From positions 39,243-103,242 of the forward strand of contig DATGMD010000020.1 in the NCBI GenBank assembly GCA_035293805.1: 64,000 nucleotides of DNA, written 5' to 3'. A model generated the notes under the pieces. That model saw nothing but the letters and a program-made list of their open reading frames with translations, searched no databases and was not told the DNA's origin. Shown one piece after another: positions 1 through 8,040 of the stretch (positions are counted from its first letter, which is position 1; each line of letters starts with the position of its first letter). A program made the position numbers and the translations under genes. The stretch comes from JAJPHF01 sp035293805. GTDB taxonomy: Bacteria > Chloroflexota > UBA6077 > JAJPHF01.

Positions 1-207
1 CGCGGCGGTAAACATGAGTCGCCGTCCCGTGAATTGGTTTAGGTCGAGGCGCAATCGCCTGATGGCATCCGGCGTTAAGGCGGTTATGGCCGCCCCTGTG
101 TCCACCAGGAGATTAACCTGGAAGCGGCCAACGTGAGCGGGTATGATGAGCACCCCACCGTACTCGCGTCGGCCGACGATGCGATCAGCCGCAGCCAAAG
201 ATGACAA
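1..207 (-). CDS. Retropepsin-like aspartyl protease, 3' end cut by window edge
   Basis: Reading the minus strand from about 207 to the left edge gives an open frame with the segment VNLLVDTGAAITALTP. D-T-G-A is the catalytic signature of clan AA (retropepsin-like) proteases found in many bacteria, usually as small soluble proteins. The C-terminal half lies outside the window. The frame is preceded by a TAA at 208-210, so the start must be a TTG at 205-207 or 196-198. Either one overlaps the end of the upstream gene (stop at 185-187), which points to translational coupling. The motif is clear; the exact start and the substrate are unknown. Confidence 0.7.
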   Translation of the reverse strand, partial: MSSLAAADRIVGRREYGGVLIIPAHVGRFQVNLLVDTGAAITALTPDAIRRLRLDLNQFTGRRLMFTAA

Positions 208-436
208 TTACGCCTTCGGGGATCAGCGGCCCCGTGTAGAACGTGAACAACTCAGCGTCGGGGTGCTCCTCCGCAGCTTTAACCGCCGCGCGGGTGATCT
301 CGTCCTCGTCCTGCGCGTGGGCCAGGACACGGCCAGCCAGTGCGCCTCGGCTGGGGCTGCTGCGAGTGACCTCGATGGTCACCCACTGATCCGGGTACAG
401 GCGCTCGATGGTGCTGATGCGGTGCGAACGCTGCAT
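185..436 (-). CDS. Small hypothetical protein upstream of the retropepsin-like gene
   Basis: An 83-residue acidic soluble protein without signal peptide or membrane segment. I chose the ATG at 436 because GGAGAG lies seven bases upstream on the minus strand; an in-frame ATG at 478 lacks this signal. The central part (LAGRVLAHAQDEDEI) and the glycine-rich C-terminal end (VIVIFGCG) resemble the small partner proteins often encoded just before bacterial DTGA proteases. That comparison is from memory of gene order, not a search. It overlaps the protease gene by about 20 bases, so the two are likely co-translated. Function is not known. Confidence 0.65.
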   Translation of the reverse strand: MQRSHRISTIERLYPDQWVTIEVTRSSPSRGALAGRVLAHAQDEDEITRAAVKAAEEHPDAELFTFYTGPLIPEGVIVIFGCG

Positions 437-471
437 CGTGGCTCTCCGGGCGGAGCGCCGCCGAGCGAATT

Positions 472-485
472 GTAGCACCTGCTAC
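472..485. promoter_or_regulatory. Perfect GTAGCA-N2-TGCTAC palindrome
   Basis: GTAGCACCTGCTAC is a perfect 6+6 inverted repeat with a two-base spacer. It sits between the divergent small gene (starts 436, minus) and the DNA glycosylase gene (starts 552, plus), with GATATA directly after it. The position and symmetry fit an operator read by a dimeric regulator. Related CTGCTAC words recur upstream of the P-type ATPase near 6436-6489. No regulator is identified. Confidence 0.4.
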
Positions 486-551
486 GATATACAGAGCCGA
501 CGCGAGCCGAGGTCCGTCAGGTATCCAGTACCCGCCACATGGGAGCCGCGC

Positions 552-1469
552 ATGCCGGAGCTACCCGACCTCACCGTGTACGCCGAGCGGCTACAGGCGC
601 GGCTCGGCGGGCAGGTGATCGAGGGCGTCCGTGTGGCGAGCCCGTTCCTGGTGCGCTCCGCCGCCCCGCCGCTGCAGGCCGTCGTCGGCCGCCGCGTGCT
701 CGGCGTGCGCCGCCTCGGCAAGCAGCTCGTCGTCGCGCTGGACGACGACCTCTACCTGGTCGTCCACCTGATGATCGCCGGGCGGTTCCACTGGAAGCCG
801 CCCGGCGCCCGCCTCCCGGCGAAGGTCGGCCTGGCCGCCTTCGACTTCGCCGCCGGTACCCTGCTCCTCACCGAGGCCAGCCCCAAGAAGCGCGCCGCGC
901 TCCACTGCGTGCGCGGCGCCGCGGCGCTCGCCGCCTTCGACCGCGGCGGCCTGGAGGTCCTGGATGCCTCGCCGGAGGCCTTCCGCGCCCGGCTCGCCGC
1001 CGAGAATCATACGCTCAAGCGCGCGCTCACCGACCCGCGCCTGTTCGCCGCGATTGGCAACGCCTACTCCGACGAGATCCTCCACCGCGCGCGCCTCTCG
1101 CCCGTGAAGCTCACCCGCAGCCTGACGCCTGCCGAGAGCGAGCGCCTGTACGCCGCGACGCGAGCCGTCCTTCAGGAATGGATCGACCGCCTGCGCGCCG
1201 AGACCGGCGACGGCTTCCCCGAGCAAGTAACTGCTTTCCGCCCCGAGATGGCCGTCCACGGCCGCTACCGCCAGCCCTGCCCCACCTGCGGCGCCCTCAT
1301 CCAGCGCATCCGCTACGCGGAGAACGAGTGCAACTATTGCGCGCGCTGCCAGACCGACGGCAAGCTGCTGGCCGACCGCGCCCTCTCGCGCCTCCTCCGC
1401 GCCGACTGGCCCCGCACGCTCGACGAGTTGGAGCGGCGCCGCGCGGCCGCCGCGAGCGTGTCCGGCTAG
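552..1469 (+). CDS. Fpg/Nei-family formamidopyrimidine/endonuclease VIII-like DNA glycosylase
   Basis: A bifunctional base-excision repair glycosylase/AP lyase of 305 residues. The N terminus MPELPDL carries the catalytic Pro2 and Glu3 of the family. The middle holds the helix-two-turn-helix region around FAAIGNAYSDEIL. The C terminus has a canonical zinc finger C243-x2-C246-x16-C263-x2-C266. The start at 552 is set by the absolute requirement for Pro2, although the frame stays open upstream. MPELPDLTVY differs from the MPELPEVE of classical MutM, so this is one of the divergent Fpg/Nei-like groups; its preferred lesion cannot be read from sequence. The gene stands alone, divergent from the small gene at 185-436. 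Confidence 0.93.
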   Translation: MPELPDLTVYAERLQARLGGQVIEGVRVASPFLVRSAAPPLQAVVGRRVLGVRRLGKQLVVALDDDLYLVVHLMIAGRFHWKPPGARLPAKVGLAAFDFAAGTLLLTEASPKKRAALHCVRGAAALAAFDRGGLEVLDASPEAFRARLAAENHTLKRALTDPRLFAAIGNAYSDEILHRARLSPVKLTRSLTPAESERLYAATRAVLQEWIDRLRAETGDGFPEQVTAFRPEMAVHGRYRQPCPTCGALIQRIRYAENECNYCARCQTDGKLLADRALSRLLRADWPRTLDELERRRAAAASVSG

Positions 1470-1526
1470 CGGGCACTGCCGCGCTGAGATTCCCGGCCCT
1501 GCCCGGTGCCGCCGGCCGCTAGAGTG

Positions 1527-2003
1527 CTACGAATGGGCGGCGGCGGGCTCTGTCGCCCTGGCCGGCGTTCGCTTGGAGGACGACGCGCTCCTGGAGGACG
1601 GCGCGCTCCGCCCCGAAGCGCCGCGCCGGGGACGCTCGCTCGGCGCGGCGCTCGCCGCGCGCGTGGAGGAAGCGGCGCGCTCGGCAGCGTGCTGCACGCG
1701 GCGGGTAGCGCCGCGGGCCGAGGGCAAGCCCGGCGTCGTCAGCCGGATCGTACCTTCGCTGTCGCCGCCCACCGGCTTGGCCGCCCCATCCACGAGCTGC
1801 GAGACGAACCGAACGGGCAACGGCGCGCGCGGCCGGTTGAGCATCTTGAGAAAGGGGACGGCCGCGATGAACAGGGCCAGCGGCGGCTCGATCAGCTCGA
1901 AGGCGACCGCGAGACCGATCCCCCCGAAATAGCCGACCGAGCGCACCCAATGGACCTCGACCGGTCCGACCTGGCTGGTGAGTCCGCGATCCTCGGGTTC
2001 CAT
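1527..2003 (-). CDS. Hypothetical membrane protein with basic low-complexity C terminus
   Basis: A 158-residue protein whose first half contains a hydrophobic stretch (VGYFGGIGLAVAFELIEPPL followed by ALFIAAVPFL), enough for one or two membrane segments. The second half is rich in Ala, Arg and Ser and looks disordered. The start at 2003 has GGGAGAG a few bases upstream on the minus strand. The hydrophobic half looks like real coding sequence; the tail could be overpredicted in this GC-rich DNA. No family was recognised. It is divergent from the PAP2 gene at 2110. Confidence 0.6.
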   Translation of the reverse strand: MEPEDRGLTSQVGPVEVHWVRSVGYFGGIGLAVAFELIEPPLALFIAAVPFLKMLNRPRAPLPVRFVSQLVDGAAKPVGGDSEGTIRLTTPGLPSARGATRRVQHAAERAASSTRAASAAPSERPRRGASGRSAPSSRSASSSKRTPARATEPAAAHS

Positions 2004-2109
2004 GCGCTTCTCTCCCTCATCGCGTGCGACCGTCGCACGCGCCGCGCTGCCGGCGCCGCCCCGGGGCGCTCTCTGGTATCATGCGCGTGACAACGCGCGC
2101 GAGAGGCCC

Positions 2110-2898
2110 ATGCTCGGTGTCCTGCGACGGCTCGCCCGCCGGGTGCTGGCTTTCCTGCGCCCGCGCCGCGCGCCCCAACCGGCGACCGGCGGCGCAATCC
2201 GCGTGCCGTCCGCGCCGCGGGTCTGGTCGCTGCCGGCCTGGCTGGTTGCTCTCCGCACGCGCCTCTTCACCAGCGCCGCGGCCTTCGGGACCGTCGCGTT
2301 CGGCGCTTTGACCTGGCTCGTCAGCGCGGGCCACACGGCCGCGCTCGACCTGGCGGTCGCCCAGGGCGTGCAGGCGGTCGAGAACCCGCTCGTCGGCGGG
2401 CTGATGACGGCGGTGAGCGAGCCGGGCTTCGCTCCACTCAACGTCGTCCTCGTGGTCGGCACGGCTGGCGCGCTGTGGGCGCTCGGCCACCCGCTGGCCG
2501 CCGGCCTCGCCGTGGCGGCCGGCGGGGCGGCGGTCCTGGCGATTCCGCTCAAGCTGCTCCTGGCCCGCCCACGCCCCGAAGCCGATGTCGTGCGAGTGGC
2601 GAGCAACCTGCCCGACTACAGCTTTCCCAGCGGCCATACGCTGTTCTACGTCGCCTTCTTCGGCTTTCTGGCCTACCTCGTCTATACGCGGCTGCGCCGC
2701 GGCCGACTGCGCACCGCCCTGCTCTGGCTGCTCGGCGCGCTCATCGTGTTGGTCGGCCCGTCGCGCGTGTACCTCGGGCACCACTGGCCCAGCGACGTGC
2801 TGGCCGCCTACACGCTCGGCCTGGCCTACCTCGTGCTGCTCGTCCGCCTGCACACCCGCCAGACGGTGGGGCGGCTCGCGCCCGCGGTCGGCGGGTAG
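2110..2898 (+). CDS. PAP2-family membrane phosphatase
   Basis: A 262-residue integral membrane phosphatase of the type-2 phosphatidic acid phosphatase family, acting on lipid phosphates such as undecaprenyl diphosphate or phosphatidic acid at the outer face of the membrane. All three signature motifs are visible in order: KLLLARPRP (K-x6-RP), FPSGHT (PSGH), and SRVYLGHHWPSD (SR-x5-H-x3-D). Several hydrophobic segments flank them. The start at 2110 is chosen because the protein then opens with a basic cytoplasmic leader MLGVLRRLARR before the first membrane region. The gene runs convergently into the P-type ATPase gene, with eight bases between stop codons. Substrate is not determined. Confidence 0.9.
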   Translation: MLGVLRRLARRVLAFLRPRRAPQPATGGAIRVPSAPRVWSLPAWLVALRTRLFTSAAAFGTVAFGALTWLVSAGHTAALDLAVAQGVQAVENPLVGGLMTAVSEPGFAPLNVVLVVGTAGALWALGHPLAAGLAVAAGGAAVLAIPLKLLLARPRPEADVVRVASNLPDYSFPSGHTLFYVAFFGFLAYLVYTRLRRGRLRTALLWLLGALIVLVGPSRVYLGHHWPSDVLAAYTLGLAYLVLLVRLHTRQTVGRLAPAVGG

Positions 2899-2905
2899 CG
2901 CGCGC

Positions 2906-5900
2906 CTAGCGGGTCGGCGCGGGCAGCGCCCGGCGCGCGATCCCGTGGCGGGCCAGCCGCTCCCCCTCGATGCCGGCCACGGCCGCGAGCGCGCCCAGCC
3001 CCGTGATCGCCAGGTCGGCCAGCCCGAGGGGCGCCCCGCCGAGCACCGCGCGCAGGCCCGGCAGGAAGAGCGCGCTCAGCTGTAGCGCGGCCGACACCCC
3101 TAGCCCCGCGATCAGCCAGCGGTTGGGCGCGGGGCTGCCCAGCGTCGCGGGCCGGCGCCCCGTGCGCGCCAGCGGCGCGTGCAGCAGCTGCGCGCCGACC
3201 AGGCTGGCGAACGCCATCGTCTGGGCGGTCGCCCCCGGCCCGTGGCGGGCCAGGCCGATCCCGTAGACGGCGAGCGCCGCCAGCGCGAGCGCCGCCGATT
3301 CGCCCAGAATGCGGCGCAGCAGCGGTGGCGGCACGATCGCCTCGCCGGGGGGCCGCGGCGGCTGGAGCATGAGCGTGGGATCGCGCGGCTCGACCGCGAG
3401 CGCCAGCGCAGGGGCCAGATCGGTCACCAGGTTGAGCCACAAGAGCTGCAACGGGTTCAGCGGTGTGGGCAGGCCGATGGCCACGGCGGCGAGCACCGTC
3501 CACACCTCGGCGGCGTTCGTGGCGAGCAGGTAATGTACCACCCGCCGCACGTTCGCGCGCACGAGGCGCCCCTCTTCCACCGCGTCCACGATCCGGCTGA
3601 AGTCGTCGGTGGCTAGCACCACGTCGGCCAGCTCGCGGGCCAGCTCCGTGCCGCGCTCGCCCATCGCCACGCCCACGTCCGCGGCCCGCAGGGCGGGCGC
3701 GTCGTTCACGCCGTCGCCCGTCATCGCCACGATCTTCCCATTCGCCTGGAGGGCGCGCACCACTGCCAGCTTTAGCTCGGGGGGGACGCGCGCGTAGATG
3801 CTCACCTCGCGCACGAGCTGGCGCAGCGCCTCCGGCTCCACGTCGCGCAGATCGTCCGCCTCCAGCGTGTCCAGCGCGCCCCGGCGCGACAGCCCCAGCT
3901 CCCGAGCCACGGCCACCGCCGTCGGCGCCTGGTCGCCCGTAATCATGATCGTGCGGATGCCCGCGCGGTGCAGCGCGGCGATCGCGGCCGGCACGCGCGG
4001 GCGAATGGGGTCGACCAGCCCGATGAGCCCGTACAGCACGAACCCCGCGCGCAGGTCGTCCTCGGTGTACGCCGCGGGCAGCTCGCGCTCCGCGAGGGCC
4101 AGGATGCGCATCGCGCGGCTCGCCATCACGGCATTGCGGCGCTCCATCGCGGCGCGGCGCTCGTCCGTGAGCGGGACGATGGCCCCGCCGATGGCGATCC
4201 GGTCGCAGAGCGCGAGCACCTCCTCGGGTGAGCCCTTGACCAGCGCGATCAGGCGCCCGTCGCGCTCGTGGACGGTGAGCATGTGGCGACGATAATCGCC
4301 GCGATCGCGGCGGTCGAGCGTCGGACAGGCCGCGCGCAAGGCGGGTACGTCCAGGCCCGCCTTCACGGCCGCCACCAGCAGCGCGCCCTCGGTGGACGAC
4401 CCCTCGAACGTCACGGCGCCATCCCGGATGCCGAGCGGCTCGGCATCGGAGCACAACGCGCCGATGCGCAGCGCCTCCTGCACGGCCGGCCACGCCGCCG
4501 GGGCGATCTCCTCGCCATCGAGCGTGAAGGCGCCGACGGCCGAGAGCGCGGAGCCGCCGATGCGCACGGTGTGCCCGTCGAGCGCCAGCTCGCGCGCCGC
4601 CATCCGGTTCTCGGTGAGCGTACCCGTCTTGTCGGCGCAGATGTGCGTGACCGAGCCGAGCGCCTCGGCGGCCGACAGCGTCCGGATGAGCGTGCCTTTG
4701 CGGCGCATGCGGCCGGAGCCGAAGGCCAGTACCGTGGTGGCGAGCGTGGGCAGGCCCTCGGGGAGCGCGGCGACGCCCAGGCCCACCGCGGTGGAGATCG
4801 CGGGCACCAGGCCGACCGCGCGCAGCAGCGACAACCCGAGCACGCCCGCGCAGATCGCGGTCGCGCCGAGCGCGATGCGCCGGCCGAGGGCGTCCAGGTC
4901 GCGCTCGAGCGGCGTCGGCGGCGCGACCTCGGTGAGCGCCAGCAGGCGCAGCTCGCCGTAGACGGTGCGGTCGCCCGTAGCCACCACGATCGCGCCCCCG
5001 TGGCCGCCGACGACGGTCGTGCCCCGGTAGACCACGTCCCGCCGATCGGCGAGGGCCGTGCGCTCGGCCGTGGCGGCGACCTGCTTTTCCACCGGGCGGG
5101 ACTCGCCCGTGAGCGCCGACTCTTCGACCCGCAGTCGCTCGGCGCTGAACAGGCGCGCGTCGGCCGGCACGGGATCGCCCGGCCGGAGCAGCACGACGTC
5201 GCCGGGCACCAGCGCGGCCGCGTCGACCAGCATCTCCGCGCCGTCGCGCCGGACGCGGGCGTGGATCGCCGTCCCGCGCCGCAGGGCTTGGATGGCGCGG
5301 TGGCCGCTGCGCTCGGTGGCCGCGCCGATCGCCGCGTTCACGACGAGCACCCCCGCGATGAGTCCCGCTTCGAGCACCGCGCCGGTGGCCAGCGACAGGA
5401 CGGTGCCTGCCCCCAGGAGCGCGCTCGGCGCATTGCAGAACTGGCCGAGGACGAGCCCCAGCAGGGACGGCTCCGCGGGCTCGGCCAGCCGGTTCGGGCC
5501 CCAGCGCGCCCGCCGCGCCTCGACCTCGGCGGCCGTCAGCCCCCGCGTCGGGTCGACGGCGAGCAGCCGCTCCACCGCGGCCGCCGACAGCGCGTGCCAG
5601 GCCGGCGTCGGGGCCTCGGAGGGGCTGGCCAGGGCTGCCGGCCCCTGTGCGGTCGGGGCGGCTGGCGCCTCGCCGGTAGCGGCCGGGGCGCCCAGGCGCG
5701 CGCGCAAGCGCGCCTCCATCTCGCCCAGCAGCGCCGGCAGCGCGCGGTCCGCCGGGGCGTACTCGACCAGGACGGTGCCCGTCACGGCGCTGGCGGTCGC
5801 CTGGCGGACGCCCGGCATGGCGGCGAGCGCCGCCACGACGATCGGCTCGCGCGCGGGCTGCCGGCGCAGCCCGTAGACGGCGAGGCGCACGCGGCCGGGG

Positions 5901-6220
5901 GTGGCGCTGCGCAGGACGATCTCGCCGACGACAGGAGTGGCGGGCGCTTGCGGGGCCAGACCCAGGGCGCGCGCGATGCGGCGGAGGACCTGAGCCGCGG
6001 ACCAGCGCGCCGCGTCGAACAGCACCAGCACGTTGCCCGTGAGCGGGTTCGCCTGCACTGTACGCACGCCGCGGACCCGGGCCAGCGTCGTCTCGACCTC
6101 CCGTGCCCGGGCGGGGCTGCGCTGCAGACCGGCCACGGCGAGGCGGAGCCGGCCGGGCTCTGGCACGCTCACCACGCGCAGACCGGCATCCGCCGGCGGG
6201 GCAGGAGCGGCGGCGGCCAT
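2906..6220 (-). CDS. Cation-transporting P-type ATPase with two N-terminal HMA-like domains
   Basis: A 1104-residue ion pump. Residues about 14-88 and 100-177 are two degenerate HMA-like ferredoxin folds (PGRLRLAV, PGRVRLAV) without a CxxC metal site. The pump core follows: TGES at 371-374, PEGL at 487-490, the phosphorylation site DKTGTLTEN with D530, KGSPEE near 662, and TGDGVNDAPAL at 834-844. PEGL and the M6-like segment LNLVTDLAPALAL point to a P2 (Ca-type) pump rather than a CPx heavy-metal pump. The start at 6220 has GGAGG eight bases upstream; an upstream GTG at 6286 has none. The transported ion is unknown. Related HMA and DUF5132 genes lie divergently upstream. Confidence 0.92.
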   Translation of the reverse strand: MAAAAPAPPADAGLRVVSVPEPGRLRLAVAGLQRSPARAREVETTLARVRGVRTVQANPLTGNVLVLFDAARWSAAQVLRRIARALGLAPQAPATPVVGEIVLRSATPGRVRLAVYGLRRQPAREPIVVAALAAMPGVRQATASAVTGTVLVEYAPADRALPALLGEMEARLRARLGAPAATGEAPAAPTAQGPAALASPSEAPTPAWHALSAAAVERLLAVDPTRGLTAAEVEARRARWGPNRLAEPAEPSLLGLVLGQFCNAPSALLGAGTVLSLATGAVLEAGLIAGVLVVNAAIGAATERSGHRAIQALRRGTAIHARVRRDGAEMLVDAAALVPGDVVLLRPGDPVPADARLFSAERLRVEESALTGESRPVEKQVAATAERTALADRRDVVYRGTTVVGGHGGAIVVATGDRTVYGELRLLALTEVAPPTPLERDLDALGRRIALGATAICAGVLGLSLLRAVGLVPAISTAVGLGVAALPEGLPTLATTVLAFGSGRMRRKGTLIRTLSAAEALGSVTHICADKTGTLTENRMAARELALDGHTVRIGGSALSAVGAFTLDGEEIAPAAWPAVQEALRIGALCSDAEPLGIRDGAVTFEGSSTEGALLVAAVKAGLDVPALRAACPTLDRRDRGDYRRHMLTVHERDGRLIALVKGSPEEVLALCDRIAIGGAIVPLTDERRAAMERRNAVMASRAMRILALAERELPAAYTEDDLRAGFVLYGLIGLVDPIRPRVPAAIAALHRAGIRTIMITGDQAPTAVAVARELGLSRRGALDTLEADDLRDVEPEALRQLVREVSIYARVPPELKLAVVRALQANGKIVAMTGDGVNDAPALRAADVGVAMGERGTELARELADVVLATDDFSRIVDAVEEGRLVRANVRRVVHYLLATNAAEVWTVLAAVAIGLPTPLNPLQLLWLNLVTDLAPALALAVEPRDPTLMLQPPRPPGEAIVPPPLLRRILGESAALALAALAVYGIGLARHGPGATAQTMAFASLVGAQLLHAPLARTGRRPATLGSPAPNRWLIAGLGVSAALQLSALFLPGLRAVLGGAPLGLADLAITGLGALAAVAGIEGERLARHGIARRALPAPTR

Positions 6221-6705
6221 CACCGCGGCCTCCGAGCCGATGTCGCATCGGGAGACGAGCGAGGTCGAGCAATCGCGAATGAACACCGTATTATCAAACG
6301 CCTGCCCATGAAGGTCATGCCTCTTATTTGGATTTTGATTAGCGTACCAGCACTTTGATTAGCGTACCAGCACTCGGTAATCGATAGCGATGAGCCATCG
6401 ATGCTCACGGCACGTGAACACGACGACTCGCACGTCTGCTACAGTTTGCGGGTATGCGTAGCAGTTGGGGCCGATCGACCTGCTACAGTGGCCATCCACA
6501 TCGCAAGAATTGTGCCAGGTCATGCCGAGCAAGCAATAGGTAACTGAAGAGGACCCGAATGCTAGAGTGTACCGCGGACCGCGGCGTTAGTGCTATAACA
6601 AAACGGATGTCCCATTCCGAGCGGAAACTAGCGCTTGATGCGCTGCTAGCCGGCGCGGCGTGGGTATCTGCCGTATGGGTCCGGGGTTGAAACTGGAGGG
6701 TGCGA
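6221..6705. other. Long divergent intergenic region with repeats, upstream of the ATPase and DUF5132 genes
   Basis: This 485-base region holds no gene that I can support. It contains two perfect tandem copies of a 20-base unit (6334-6373), two copies of CTGCTACAGT 44 bases apart (6436-6445 and 6480-6489) with an inverted GTAGCAG between them (6458-6464), and an ACCGCGGACCGCGG motif followed by GCTATAAC near 6590. It is less GC-rich than its surroundings. The layout suggests a regulated divergent promoter region for the ion-pump block. Confidence 0.5.
6334..6373. repeat. Two perfect tandem copies of a 20-bp unit
   Basis: The unit TTTGATTAGCGTACCAGCAC occurs at 6334-6353 and again, without a mismatch, at 6354-6373. 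It lies between the ATPase start (6220, minus) and the DUF5132 gene (6706, plus). A 20-base period places the copies on nearly the same DNA face, as expected for paired regulator sites, but a simple slippage duplication is equally possible. Confidence 0.85.
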
Positions 6706-7068
6706 ATGCTAGGTCTGGATGACGTGGCGGCCGGGGTCGGCGAGGCTGTTGGGGGTATTTGGGGACTCGGGCTCGTGGCGGTGGGCGCCGTGATCCTCGC
6801 CCCTCGCGCCAAACCGCTTGCCAAGCAGGCGATCAAAGGCTATCTTGCCGCGACCGAGCGGGCGCGGGAGATGATGGCCGAAACCGGCGAGCAGCTTCAG
6901 GACCTCTACGCGGAGGCCAAGCACGAGTACGAGTCGGAGCTGAGCCAGCCGCAGAACGCGGAGAAGATCGCGGTCGAGACCGGGGAGGGCGACTCCGAGA
7001 GCGAGGGGCGGCCGCGGCGGCGCGGGAGCGCCTCGGGGCTGGTCACGGCGTCCGGGCAGCCGGCGTAG
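6706..7068 (+). CDS. DUF5132-type protein with N-terminal membrane helix
   Basis: A 120-residue protein. A hydrophobic glycine-rich N-terminal segment (GGIWGLGLVAVGAVILAP) is followed by PLAKQAIKGYL and an amphipathic charged helix ending in EQLQDLYAEAKHEYESEL. This matches the DUF5132 pattern as I remember it, a family often next to HMA-domain proteins and P-type ATPases. ATG at 6706 has GGAGG six bases upstream. It is the first gene of the plus-strand run 6706-10999 and is paralogous to the gene at 7696. The family's role is undefined; membrane-associated partnership with an ion pump is inference. Confidence 0.75.
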   Translation: MLGLDDVAAGVGEAVGGIWGLGLVAVGAVILAPRAKPLAKQAIKGYLAATERAREMMAETGEQLQDLYAEAKHEYESELSQPQNAEKIAVETGEGDSESEGRPRRRGSASGLVTASGQPA

Positions 7069-7088
7069 CCGGCACGGACCCGCGTGCC

Positions 7089-7616
7089 GTGCGACGACGA
7101 TCGGCGAGCCCAGCGACGGGCGCGACGCGCGGCGGGAAGCTCGGTGCGCGCCGGTCAGGCGCCACGGGCGCGGCCGCGCGCCCGCGGCGTCGCCACCCGC
7201 TGGTGCGGCTCGCGGGCACCGTGGCGCGCCTGCCGCGTTACCTCAACCTGGCCCAGGCCTTGATCCGCGATCCCGCGCTGCCCCGGCAGCGCAAGGTGGC
7301 GCTCGCGGCCGGGATGGGCTACACGTTCCTGCCCGTCGACCTGATCCCCGGCGTCATCCCGGTCCTCGGGCAGCTGGACGATCTCGGCGCGCTGCTGCTC
7401 GCGCTGCGGCACGCGCTGCGGGCCTGTCCGGCCGACGTGGCGACGGCGCACCTGGCCCGCGCGGGGCTGTCCGCTACCGCGCTGGACGCGGACCTGCGCA
7501 CGGTGGCGGTGGCGGGCGTCTGGCTGGTGGGCGGCACGGCCTCGCTGGGCCGGCGGGTGCTAGCCATGCCCTTCCGCTGGCTGCGCGGCGCGGCGCCCGC
7601 GCCCGGCGCACGCTGA
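7089..7616 (+). CDS. DUF1232 (YkvA-like) membrane-associated protein
   Basis: The supported core runs from about 7203 to the stop. RLPRYLNLAQALIRDPALP and GYTFLPVDLIPGVIPVLGQL, followed by DDLGALLLAL, are the hallmark of DUF1232, a small family with a P-(V/L)-D-L-I-P-(D/G) motif in a short hydrophobic segment. Length with the GTG at 7089 is 175 residues; the first 38 are basic low complexity and may not be translated, so a GTG at 7203 is an alternative start. It lies 20 bases after the first DUF5132 gene. Function of DUF1232 is unknown; I infer a membrane role shared with the block. Confidence 0.75.
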   Translation: MRRRSASPATGATRGGKLGARRSGATGAAARPRRRHPLVRLAGTVARLPRYLNLAQALIRDPALPRQRKVALAAGMGYTFLPVDLIPGVIPVLGQLDDLGALLLALRHALRACPADVATAHLARAGLSATALDADLRTVAVAGVWLVGGTASLGRRVLAMPFRWLRGAAPAPGAR

Positions 7617-7695
7617 GCGCGGCGCGGAGCGCCGCTCGCGGGAGGGGGCGACTCGGACCGGGCGCGGCTGGCGCTCGCAACGGGAGGGAAGGAGC

Positions 7696-8040
7696 ATGCT
7701 CGGCGGTGTGATCGGCCGACTAGCGAGTGGCGCGGTCTGGGGCCTGGGAGCGGCCGCCGCTTTGAGCCTCGCGGGCAGCGGGACCGCCGACCTGCGGCCG
7801 GTGGCCAAGCGCGTGCTCAAGGTCTGCGTGGTGGCGGCCGACCGCGTGCAGGAGATCGCGGCGGAGGCGCGAGAGAGCCTCGAAGACCTCTATGCCGAGG
7901 TGCGGTTTGAGCAGGAGCAAGCGGCTCGGAATAGCGTGGCGCCGGCCGACGCGCCCGCGCCGGACCAGCCCGTGCGGCTAGAGCTTGACGATCGAGAGAA
8001 GCGAGATGGAGCAGGCCAGCGCTCACGCGCACATCGTTAG
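7696..8040 (+). CDS. Second DUF5132-type protein
   Basis: A 114-residue paralogue of the 6706 gene. It has a hydrophobic N terminus (GAVWGLGAAAALSLAG), then DLRPVAKRVLKVCVVAADRV and the charged helix ESLEDLYAEVRFEQEQA, which aligns with EQLQDLYAEAKHEYE of the first copy. ATG at 7696 has AGGAG just upstream. Its 3' end overlaps the HMA2 gene that starts at 8006 by 35 bases, so the two are probably translated together. Presence of two copies in one run suggests hetero- or homo-oligomeric membrane components. Function unknown. Confidence 0.75.
   Translation: MLGGVIGRLASGAVWGLGAAAALSLAGSGTADLRPVAKRVLKVCVVAADRVQEIAAEARESLEDLYAEVRFEQEQAARNSVAPADAPAPDQPVRLELDDREKRDGAGQRSRAHR

Noticed and set aside
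2826..6358. Very long open frames overlapping the P-type ATPase (another minus frame and a plus-strand frame over 4268-6358)
   Set aside because: They are Arg/Ala/Gly/Pro-rich shadow frames caused by high GC; the frame with TGES, DKTGTLTEN and TGDGVNDAPAL is clearly the gene.
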